A stretch of 7,582 bases of DNA, taken from contig CANLHV010000055.1 of the NCBI GenBank assembly GCA_947490975.1, positions 1 to 7,582 on the forward strand. Reading direction: 5' to 3'. This DNA comes from Acidimicrobiaceae bacterium (GTDB taxonomy: Bacteria > Actinomycetota > Acidimicrobiia > Acidimicrobiales > Ilumatobacteraceae). Shown here piece after piece: positions 1-5,309 of this stretch. A program made the translations under genes and the position numbers. The notes beneath the pieces were generated by a model, which was not told the DNA's origin, made no database searches, and saw only the letters and a list, made by a program, of their open reading frames with translations. Numbering within the stretch: position 1 is the stretch's first letter; each line of letters opens with the position of its first letter.

Positions 1-132
1 CGACCGAACATCTAACAACAAATCGGCGACTTCGCCAGTTGACACAAGTTCACGCTGCAACATTTCGCGAAGCGCCTTGTCGATCACGCTGAGTGCTTCG
101 CCAATAACTGCTGTCTCACGTGAATCTGTCAT
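1..132 (-). CDS. N-terminal part of an unrecognised protein
   Basis: An open frame of 44 codons reads leftwards from an ATG at 132-130 and runs off the window without a stop. The start is supported by an AAAGG Shine-Dalgarno-like sequence nine bases upstream. The visible peptide begins MTDSRETAVIGEALSVID and continues as a leucine- and charge-rich stretch (around KALREMLQRELV), which looks helical. It has no signal peptide or membrane segment. I do not recognise the family from these 44 residues and assign no function. It is divergent from the SDR gene, so the 172-bp gap must hold its promoter. That it is a real gene start is fairly likely given the good ribosome site and open frame. The product is unknown. 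Confidence 0.6.
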   Translation of the reverse strand, partial: MTDSRETAVIGEALSVIDKALREMLQRELVSTGEVADLLLDVRS

Positions 133-141
133 TTGGTTGCG

Positions 142-146
142 CCTTT
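142..146 (-). promoter_or_regulatory. Shine-Dalgarno site of the leftward gene
   Basis: On the minus strand this reads AAAGG, nine bases before the ATG at 132. It is the clearest Shine-Dalgarno-like element in the window and decides the start of the partial leftward gene. The other first genes here lack an obvious one. Confidence 0.55.
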
Positions 147-292
147 CGATGCTTTGAAACTGATTAGTTCAATGAAGCGAAGGCTAGTGCGACCCATGCA
201 CCAGACCTCGTCATTTAGATGAATCATGCCTGAAGCATGTGTCACGGTTGGCAGACTGATTTCTCAAATGGCATCTCACCCTTGCTTGTGCG

Positions 293-298
293 TAACAT
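293..298 (+). promoter_or_regulatory. Putative -10 box of the SDR gene (leaderless)
   Basis: TAACAT fits the TANNNT pattern of a housekeeping -10 element. It ends six bases before the GTG at 305, so transcription would begin at or next to the start codon. No convincing -35 hexamer is seen 16-18 bp upstream, and no Shine-Dalgarno sequence precedes the GTG. Both facts are consistent with a leaderless mRNA. Confidence 0.4.
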
Positions 299-304
299 CA
301 CAAT

Positions 305-1111
305 GTGGATCTGCAAGATAAAAACACCGTTGTGACAGGTGCCGCAAACGGCATCGGCAAAGCAGTCGCCGAAGAATTTCACAAACAAGGTGCTCGAGTT
401 GTGCTCGCCGACCGCGACGCAGCGCTTCTCAGTGCCGTTGTCGAGAAACTAAACGCCAAACGCCCCAATTCAGCTTTTGCTGTGGCGTGTGATTTATCCA
501 CAGAAGCGGCCAACGCCGAACTCGTCGCAAAATCAAAACAATTTCTTCGATTCATCGACCTTTTCTATGCCAACGCCGGCGTGGCGATGGGCACCGACCT
601 TTCAACTAGCGAAGAAACCTGGAACACATCTTTTGATGTCAACGTGCATGCGCACCGTTGGGCAGTCAAATATCTGATTGACGACTGGCTTGCTGCTGGT
701 CGGGGCTATTTCGTCAGCACAGCATCGGCAGCCGGATTGCTTACAGCGATCGGCTCGGCGCCGTATTCGTTAACCAAACATGCGGCGTTGTCATTTGCTG
801 AATGGCTATCAATTACTTACGGAAATCGCGGCATCAAGGTGAGTTGTCTTTGCCCACAAGGAGTGAACACCAACATGTTGCGGCGCTCAGACGAAGCAAC
901 GGCCGCCGACAACGGCAATGTAGTGCGCGCATCTGGTGCGGTACTTGAACCAGAGCAAGTCGCCGAAATTGTTGTCGAAACGTTGCGCCAAGAAACTTTT
1001 CTGATCTTGCCCCACCCAGAAGTTGCCCAGTTCGTCAGCAAAAAAGCCAACGAACACGAGCGATGGCTGGCCGGCATGCGCAAACTTCAACTACGAACAC
1101 TCGGTGTCTAA
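305..1111 (+). CDS. Short-chain dehydrogenase/reductase (SDR), NAD-type
   Basis: This is a classical SDR of 268 residues, close to the usual 250-270. The Rossmann nucleotide motif TGAANGIG is at residues 11-18. Asp36 at the end of the second strand favours NAD(H) over NADP(H). The NAG motif is at 90-92, and the catalytic set is Asn113, Ser141, Tyr154 and Lys158 (YSLTK), with normal Ser-Tyr spacing. A CPQGVNT segment at 183-189 occupies the usual PG loop. The enzyme should interconvert an alcohol and a ketone in the cytoplasm; the substrate cannot be read from sequence. GTG at 305 is the only normal start after an in-frame stop at 293-295. The last eight bases overlap the proposed start of the dioxygenase gene, so the two are probably co-transcribed and translationally coupled. 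Confidence 0.9.
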   Translation: MDLQDKNTVVTGAANGIGKAVAEEFHKQGARVVLADRDAALLSAVVEKLNAKRPNSAFAVACDLSTEAANAELVAKSKQFLRFIDLFYANAGVAMGTDLSTSEETWNTSFDVNVHAHRWAVKYLIDDWLAAGRGYFVSTASAAGLLTAIGSAPYSLTKHAALSFAEWLSITYGNRGIKVSCLCPQGVNTNMLRRSDEATAADNGNVVRASGAVLEPEQVAEIVVETLRQETFLILPHPEVAQFVSKKANEHERWLAGMRKLQLRTLGV

Positions 1112-1943
1112 AACAAAAGTGAACGGTTTAACAAAAAGCGCATTAGTTTCAGCGAACGAAGTCTCGAAATATCAGCGCGATGGCGTCGTTGTGTTGCGCA
1201 ATGTGCTTTCGCAAAATGTAATTGCCGAACTTTCTGACGCCCTCGCGCAAAACATGCAATCTCCCGGACCGTGGGCAAACGAATATGCAGCAAACTCGCA
1301 ACAAGGACGATTCTTTGACGATTACGTCAACTGGTCGCGCTTTGACGCATATAAAACATATGCACTCGCTGGCGTCTTACCGCAAATCGCCCTCGCACTA
1401 ATGCAAAAGACATCAGGAAGATTTTTTCATGAGCATGTCTTAGTTAAAGAATCTGGCAACAATCAGGTCACACCTTGGCATAACGATGAGCCTTATTACG
1501 GCATCGACTCAGTCAATAATGTCAGTCTTTGGGTGCCACTCGATCCGATTCCAGAAAAAATCGCATTGAGAGCAATCGCTGGCAGCCATAAATGGGGCAA
1601 AAAATTTATTCCACGAAAATTCGTGGATCAATCGCCGTACGTTGCTAGCGCCAACGAGTACGAGCCACTTCCCGATTCGAATGAGCTTGATGTCGCCGAG
1701 AACATCGAAAGTTTTGCGGCAATGCCTGGCGACCTCGTTGCTTTTCATTTTCGAACGCTGCACAGCGCACCGTCAACTACTAATTATCCAGATCGTCGTC
1801 GTGTAGTTAGTTTTCGCTATGTCGACAGTGACGCTGTTTGGTCGACACGACCATGGAAGACTTCACCGCCCCTCGAACCTGGAGAACTAAAGCTCGGCGA
1901 CTTGTTAGCTGACGAACGATTTCCGTTAATTAAAACTTTTTAG
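1104..1943 (+). CDS. Phytanoyl-CoA dioxygenase (PhyH) family oxygenase
   Basis: This is a predicted Fe(II)/2-oxoglutarate-dependent dioxygenase of 279 residues. The iron facial triad is visible: His126 and Asp128 in WHND, and distal His220 in LHSAP. The arginines at 231-233 (RRRVVSFRY) fit the 2-oxoglutarate carboxylate-binding position. The N-terminal stretch with YQRDGVVVLRNVLS is typical of PhyH proteins, and GSH at 160-162 is also a family feature. It would hydroxylate an organic substrate using O2 and 2-oxoglutarate; the substrate is unknown. The frame is open back to 1023, deep inside the SDR gene. GTG at 1104 is preferred because it places the family N-terminus correctly and overlaps the SDR stop by eight bases; GTG at 1119 is the alternative. 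Neither has a clear Shine-Dalgarno site, which suggests coupling to SDR translation. Its 3' end overlaps the convergent oxidoreductase gene. Confidence 0.85.
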   Translation: MSKTKVNGLTKSALVSANEVSKYQRDGVVVLRNVLSQNVIAELSDALAQNMQSPGPWANEYAANSQQGRFFDDYVNWSRFDAYKTYALAGVLPQIALALMQKTSGRFFHEHVLVKESGNNQVTPWHNDEPYYGIDSVNNVSLWVPLDPIPEKIALRAIAGSHKWGKKFIPRKFVDQSPYVASANEYEPLPDSNELDVAENIESFAAMPGDLVAFHFRTLHSAPSTTNYPDRRRVVSFRYVDSDAVWSTRPWKTSPPLEPGELKLGDLLADERFPLIKTF

Positions 1944-2846
1944 TGCGGTTGCTAACTCGCGCCATTGGGCAAGTGGCATCTCGCCGTCTTTGTTCGGCAA
2001 AACCTGCACCGAAACATGGTTCGCACCGGCATTAATGTGAGCCTCAATTCGCTTGACGATTGTTTCGAGTGTGCCCCAAGCAACAATCGCATCAACCATT
2101 TTGTCGCTTGGCATTTTGTCTGACCCGGCGATGTCGTTTTGGCTGTAACCCAATCGCAACAAGTTGTTCGCATAATTAGGCAATCGGTTGTAGGTCAACA
2201 TATGTTTGCGCGCGGTCGCTCGTGCAGTTTCAGCATTCGTATCAAAAACGACGGCAGTCTCTGGGGCGAGCAATGCATCGTCACCCAAAATCTCGCGCGC
2301 GCCAGCTGTATGTTCAACCGGCACAAAATATGGGTGCGCGCCAAGGCCGCGTTGCGCCGAAAGTTTTAACATTTTTGGACCAAGCGCAGCCAGCACACGA
2401 CGCGGTGCAGTTGCGGGTGGTGCCGCAAAAAACACCGCGTTATCCATGGCATCGAGATATTCGACCATTGCCGAATAGGGCTTGGCGTAAGTGCTTTGAT
2501 GCACTTTTTCAGCCAAATGCTGGTGACTTGCGCCAATGCCCAACAAAAATCTGTCACCGAATTTTTCGGTAAGTGTCTTCCAGCCGGCGGCCATTGTTGT
2601 TGCGCTACGAGCATGCATAGACGCAATGCCCGTTGCCATCGTCAAATTTTTAGTCGCCGAAAGCAACATGGCGCACGAAGCAAACGGTTCGCGACCCACC
2701 GCTTCTGGCACCCACACACATCGATAGCCCAACTCTTCGAGTTCAACTGCTGCTTCTTGCGCACGTGTCATCGGCTGCAGATCTAAGTCAAATGTCCAAA
2801 TACCAACACGACCCAAGCCAAAGTCAGAGCGCTTTTTGTTTTGCAT
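1926..2846 (-). CDS. LLM-class F420-dependent oxidoreductase (MSMEG_4141-type)
   Basis: This is a 306-residue luciferase-like TIM-barrel oxidoreductase. The N-terminal pattern LGRVGIWTFDLDLQP followed by ELEELGYRCVWVPEAVGREPF (about residues 37-55) closely resembles the probable F420-dependent family typified by MSMEG_4141 (TIGR03620). The central segment MATGIASMHARSATTMAAG and the FGDRFLLGIGASH stretch are also typical. It would transfer hydride to or from a cytoplasmic substrate using coenzyme F420; the substrate is unknown, and FMN use is not excluded by eye. The ATG at 2846 has no Shine-Dalgarno site, but a -10-like TATGGT ends eight bases upstream, so the mRNA may be nearly leaderless. 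The gene converges on the PhyH gene with an 18-bp tail overlap. Family call is strong; the cofactor rests on family resemblance. Confidence 0.88.
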   Translation of the reverse strand: MQNKKRSDFGLGRVGIWTFDLDLQPMTRAQEAAVELEELGYRCVWVPEAVGREPFASCAMLLSATKNLTMATGIASMHARSATTMAAGWKTLTEKFGDRFLLGIGASHQHLAEKVHQSTYAKPYSAMVEYLDAMDNAVFFAAPPATAPRRVLAALGPKMLKLSAQRGLGAHPYFVPVEHTAGAREILGDDALLAPETAVVFDTNAETARATARKHMLTYNRLPNYANNLLRLGYSQNDIAGSDKMPSDKMVDAIVAWGTLETIVKRIEAHINAGANHVSVQVLPNKDGEMPLAQWRELATALKSFN

Positions 2847-2853
2847 CTTGAAT

Positions 2854-2860
2854 TACCATA
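2854..2860. promoter_or_regulatory. Overlapping bidirectional -10 elements
   Basis: The seven bases TACCATA read TACCAT on the plus strand (2854-2859) and TATGGT on the minus strand (2860-2855). Both fit TANNNT. Predicted starts are near 2866 rightwards and 2848 leftwards, about 18 bp apart. The gap between the divergent start codons is only 41 bp, so the two promoters must be compressed here. No good -35 hexamer is seen for either direction. This is a prediction from sequence only. Confidence 0.4.
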
Positions 2861-2887
2861 ACTCAAACCAAAGCCACACATTGCTTT

Positions 2888-3403
2888 GTGCAACTACTCA
2901 GATTTTGGCGATCGCCCACTAACTACGTGCCTACTGCACTACTTTTGCTGTTGGGTGTACTGAGTTCTTGCGCTAATACAAATATCTCGCAATCAGACCT
3001 AGCCACGATCGTGAGCGTTGTCGATGGCGACACGATTGTTCTTAGGGTGCAAGATCAAACTGAAACAGTTCGTCTGCTCGGTATTGACACCCCCGAAACT
3101 GTTCATCCAACAAAGCCAATCGAGTGTTTCGGCCCCGAAGCTTCGGCATTCACTAAAGCAACTCTCGTAGAAGGTTCGCTTGTAAAGCTTTTACGCGATG
3201 TTGAACCACGAGATCGCTATCAGAGACTTCTCGTCTATCTTTTTCTCGCAGACGGCACCCTGTTTAATCAATTACTAATTGATCGTGGACTCGCCCGAAC
3301 TTTGAGCATCGAACCAAACACGGCGTTCGCGTCACAATTTGCAAGCCACGAGTCGAGCGCGCGTAACCGACGTGTGGGTTTGTGGCTGTCTTGCGAAAGA
3401 TAG
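2888..3403 (+). CDS. Thermonuclease-like (SNase) lipoprotein
   Basis: This is a 171-residue protein with a lipoprotein signal: Arg5 and Arg8, a leucine run at 18-22, and the lipobox LSSC ending at Cys28. The remainder is a staphylococcal nuclease fold. VVDGDT at 44-49 and RLLGIDTPET at 62-71 give catalytic Arg62 and Glu70 plus calcium ligands around Asp46/Asp48 and Asp67/Thr68. RDRYQR at 108-113 supplies the third catalytic residue, Arg113. The glycine usual before that arginine is Gln112 here. The predicted role is calcium-dependent cleavage of DNA or RNA outside the membrane, for example for nucleotide scavenging. The GTG at 2888 is the only normal start that preserves the charged signal n-region; no clear ribosome site precedes it. 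The deacetylase gene follows after nine bases, so the pair probably forms an operon. Confidence 0.88.
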   Translation: MQLLRFWRSPTNYVPTALLLLLGVLSSCANTNISQSDLATIVSVVDGDTIVLRVQDQTETVRLLGIDTPETVHPTKPIECFGPEASAFTKATLVEGSLVKLLRDVEPRDRYQRLLVYLFLADGTLFNQLLIDRGLARTLSIEPNTAFASQFASHESSARNRRVGLWLSCER

Positions 3404-3412
3404 CGTGATGCT

Positions 3413-4258
3413 GTGGTCAACGCGCAGAAATCACTCGTCGAACAATTGGGCCACTCGCCTCACGCGCGTCTCGTAATTCTTAGCTGCGATGATTTGGGTG
3501 CGTTTCATGCCGCCAATGTCGGTGTCTATGAGGCAATCAACAACGGTGTTGCAACTTGTGCCTCACTGATGGTGCCCGCACCATGGTCGCGCGATGCGAT
3601 TAATCGCTACAACGGCGAAGATATTGGTGTGCACCTGACGCTTAATGCCGAGCACGCCAATTATCGCTGGGGTTCGATCACTAATTCGTCTTCGTTGTCA
3701 TCAGGCGAAGGTGGCTTTCCACGCACGATCGACGACCTGTGGGAGCACGCCGATCCGCAAGAAGTGCTGCGTGAATGTCGCGCACAAATCGAGCGCGCTA
3801 TCGCCTGGGGTCTCGACCCAACACACTTGGCGCCACACTTGACGGCGATTACATTGCGGCCCGAGTTTTTTGATATCTATCTTGAGTTAGCAGTTGAGTT
3901 TCGATTGCCGATTCGTCTACCGAGTTCAATTTCCGAAGAACATGCTGGTTTTCCATTTCGTCAACTCGCGATACAAGAAAGCGTCGTCTTTCCAGATTTC
4001 TTCGATCATGACTGGCGAGCCGGCAGCCGCGATCGAGTAATGAAAGGTTTGCAAAATCTGCAACCGGGCGTTACCGAAATGCATGTTCAACCATGCATCG
4101 ACACGCCAGAGATTCGTGCGCTTGGCGAAGTAGCCCAAAGTTGGATCGACGACTACAACTTTGTCGTTAACGATGAAGATCTTCGTGATGCGATTGCAGC
4201 CAGTGGTGCAACATTGATAGGTTTTCGCGAACTGCGAACACTTATGCGCTCGCGATAA
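3413..4258 (+). CDS. ChbG/YdjC-family carbohydrate deacetylase
   Basis: This 281-residue protein has the pattern of the ChbG/HpnK (YdjC) deacetylases. Near the N-terminus, LVILSCDDLGAF carries the paired Asp26-Asp27, where the family usually has ADD(F/L)G. IGVHLTLNAEH supplies the likely metal ligand His74, and HLAPH at 138-142 supplies His142. The ASLMVPAPW segment and the late PGVTEMHVQP segment are also typical. Members remove acetyl groups from small amino-sugars or related glycans using a divalent metal; the actual substrate is unknown. No signal peptide is seen, so it should be cytoplasmic, unlike the nuclease before it. GTG at 3413 is the only normal start after the nuclease stop and has only a poorly spaced purine stretch upstream. 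It may depend on read-through translation from the preceding gene. Confidence 0.82.
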   Translation: MVNAQKSLVEQLGHSPHARLVILSCDDLGAFHAANVGVYEAINNGVATCASLMVPAPWSRDAINRYNGEDIGVHLTLNAEHANYRWGSITNSSSLSSGEGGFPRTIDDLWEHADPQEVLRECRAQIERAIAWGLDPTHLAPHLTAITLRPEFFDIYLELAVEFRLPIRLPSSISEEHAGFPFRQLAIQESVVFPDFFDHDWRAGSRDRVMKGLQNLQPGVTEMHVQPCIDTPEIRALGEVAQSWIDDYNFVVNDEDLRDAIAASGATLIGFRELRTLMRSR

Positions 4259-4275
4259 TTTTTATTAGGCGCGCA
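4245..4275. terminator. Weak bidirectional terminator candidate
   Basis: Between the convergent stops lie TGCGC (4245-4249) and GCGCA (4271-4275), flanking an inner ATAA/TTAT stem with a run of five T at 4259-4263. The outer and inner stems are separated by mismatched bases, so the hairpin is interrupted. It is the only structure in this 6-bp intergenic gap that could end transcription from both sides. Confidence 0.25.
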
Positions 4276-5215
4276 CGCCCTCAAAAAGATCAGTCTCTAG
4301 ACCTGACACAGTTGGCGAATAACCATCGATGTGATGAGCGGCCAGAATCCAATCTTCGAATGGGTATGCCGCGGCCAGTTCTTCATCGCTTAGACCAAAC
4401 CAAAACGGCTCGTTATCGTCAACTTGAGTTGCGTGCGCCTTTAGCGAACCAGATCGCGCCCAGAAGTATTGCCCTACATTCATTTTTGTTGTAATGCGAT
4501 GGTCGTGATTGGGTCGGTCAAACCACTTTTCGTCGAATGGTGACGAACCACGCAACCGCAACATCGCCTCGTGTACAGCTGTAAACCGAGTGCGAGACCA
4601 AACTGAGTAGTACATCTTTAATGGTTGCCAAACTGGCCCAGCATTTTTGTACCAAGTCGAATCACCTGCTCGAGCAAAAGCCAACACACTCACGTCGTGA
4701 ACTTTTAAGTGATCAGGATGCAAATATCCTCGCTGATCGTCACTATATGTGACGATCACCTGCGGCTTTTCAGCACGAATTATTTTTACTAGCCGTTCTG
4801 TTGCTTCATCGATGTCGGCCATATGAAAACACTCTGGGTTCGAGTTCGATTCACTTTCAGCCATCCCCGAGTCGCGATAGCCCAACATATGCAATTTGCT
4901 GAAGCCAATTACCTCGACACTTTTTTCTAATTCTTTTGGTCGCATTTCGGTAAGCAACTTCTTTTGAGCTGCTGCATCAAGACCATGAAAAGGCATGCCT
5001 GGTTCTTTGAGCGCCGGATTATTCACATCGCCTTCTTCACCGCCCGTACAACAAACTAAAACTGTTCGCACGCCCAATTCGGCGTAACGCGCAAATGTCG
5101 GGGCACCCTTCGACGCTTCGTCGTCTGGGTGAGCATGCACAGTCAAAGCACAAAGTGGGTTGCCAAACTTGTCGACCGGTGTGCGCTGAATCGCTGAACG
5201 ATCGGCTTTTCTCAC
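4265..5215 (-). CDS. mca: Mycothiol S-conjugate amidase (Mca)
   Basis: This is a 316-residue PIG-L/LmbE-type metalloamidase. The VHAHPDDEASKG motif places zinc ligands His29 and Asp32 and catalytic Asp31. HPDH at 166-169 gives the third ligand, His169, and catalytic His166. The lysine in ASKG (Lys36) fits Mca rather than the deacetylase MshB. GGEEGDVNNPAL, LGYRDSGM and the C-terminal HATQVDDNEPFWFG stretch also match Mca. The enzyme cleaves mycothiol S-conjugates to a mercapturic acid and GlcN-Ins, a cytoplasmic detoxification step specific to mycothiol-using actinobacteria. GTG at 5215 is the only normal start before an in-frame stop. It gives about 20 residues ahead of the usual Mca N-terminus. 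There is no Shine-Dalgarno site, and a TAGCCT box lies just upstream. Related LmbE deacetylases are the alternative, but the motif set favours Mca. Confidence 0.87.
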   Translation of the reverse strand: MRKADRSAIQRTPVDKFGNPLCALTVHAHPDDEASKGAPTFARYAELGVRTVLVCCTGGEEGDVNNPALKEPGMPFHGLDAAAQKKLLTEMRPKELEKSVEVIGFSKLHMLGYRDSGMAESESNSNPECFHMADIDEATERLVKIIRAEKPQVIVTYSDDQRGYLHPDHLKVHDVSVLAFARAGDSTWYKNAGPVWQPLKMYYSVWSRTRFTAVHEAMLRLRGSSPFDEKWFDRPNHDHRITTKMNVGQYFWARSGSLKAHATQVDDNEPFWFGLSDEELAAAYPFEDWILAAHHIDGYSPTVSGLETDLFEGVRA

Positions 5216-5222
5216 TCGGTGA

Positions 5223-5228
5223 AGGCTA
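5223..5228 (-). promoter_or_regulatory. Putative -10 box of mca (leaderless)
   Basis: On the minus strand this reads TAGCCT and ends seven bases before the GTG of mca, placing the transcription start within a base or two of the start codon. No good -35 is seen. The neighbouring 14-bp repeats lie directly upstream, where a regulator of mca could bind. Confidence 0.35.
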
Positions 5229-5241
5229 GTGAGACTTTCGC

Positions 5242-5297
5242 GATATTCATGACGTGATATTCATGACGTGATATTGATGTCATGATTTTGATGTCGT
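5242..5297. repeat. Four imperfect 14-bp tandem repeats
   Basis: Four contiguous 14-base units start at 5242, 5256, 5270 and 5284. The first two are identical, GATATTCATGACGT; the third is GATATTGATGTCAT and the fourth GATTTTGATGTCGT. They fill most of the 94-bp gap between mca and the PEBP lipoprotein gene. The last two units contain or abut the predicted promoter of the lipoprotein gene. The array may be a cluster of regulator sites or a slippage product; the decay of later copies suggests some age. There are no spacers, so this is not a CRISPR. Confidence 0.85.
5261..5285. promoter_or_regulatory. Operator-like dyad inside the repeats
   Basis: Arms TCATGAC (5261-5267) and GTCATGA (5279-5285) are perfect inverted repeats of seven bases with an 11-base centre. 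The dyad covers the putative -35 of the rightward promoter, so a bound repressor could block it. It also lies about 35-60 bp upstream of the mca start. The bound protein is unknown, and no regulator gene is in the window. Confidence 0.4.
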
Positions 5298-5302
5298 AGT
5301 CT
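5274..5302 (+). promoter_or_regulatory. Promoter of the PEBP lipoprotein gene
   Basis: TTGATG (5274-5279) resembles a -35 element, with four leading bases of TTGACA. It is separated by 17 bp from TAGTCT (5297-5302), which fits TANNNT. The predicted start, near 5309, is next to the ATG at 5310, giving a leaderless or nearly leaderless mRNA. This is the best-formed promoter in the window because both hexamers and the spacing fit. Confidence 0.45.
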
Positions 5303-5309
5303 TGACCCA

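Larger units (their letters stand above)
133..304. promoter_or_regulatory. Divergent intergenic region with two small dyads
   Basis: This is a 172-bp gap between two divergently transcribed genes. It holds an imperfect dyad at 154-172 (TTGAA and TTCAA arms, with inner CT/AG pairing and one bulged base) and a perfect short hairpin at 225-239 (CATGC, five-base loop, GCATG). The first lies about 20-40 bp upstream of the leftward start, where an operator could overlap that gene's promoter. A -10-like box for the rightward gene sits at 293-298. No small ORF or RNA gene was recognised. Operator function is inference from position and symmetry only. Confidence 0.35.

Noticed and set aside
1023..1103. 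The extended N-terminus of the dioxygenase starting at 1023
   Set aside because: It would overlap the SDR coding sequence by 89 bases, and the added peptide is unlike PhyH proteins, which begin shortly before the YxRDG motif.
1926..1933. TTAATTAA palindrome at the convergent stops as a regulatory site or terminator
   Set aside because: It is explained by the two overlapping gene ends, is too short for a hairpin, and is AT-rich.
2222..2572. A 116-codon open frame on the plus strand
   Set aside because: It lies wholly antisense to the well-supported LLM oxidoreductase gene, its peptide is rich in basic and low-complexity residues, and it matches no family I know.
5212..5250. A 12-codon minus-strand ORF (ATG 5250 to TGA 5212) overlapping the mca start, as a possible leader peptide
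   Set aside because: The predicted mca transcription start near 5216 would exclude it, it has no ribosome site, and ATG/TGA pairs arise easily from the TCATGA-containing repeats.
5242..5297. A small CRISPR array
   Set aside because: The 14-bp units are contiguous with no spacers and no cas genes are present.
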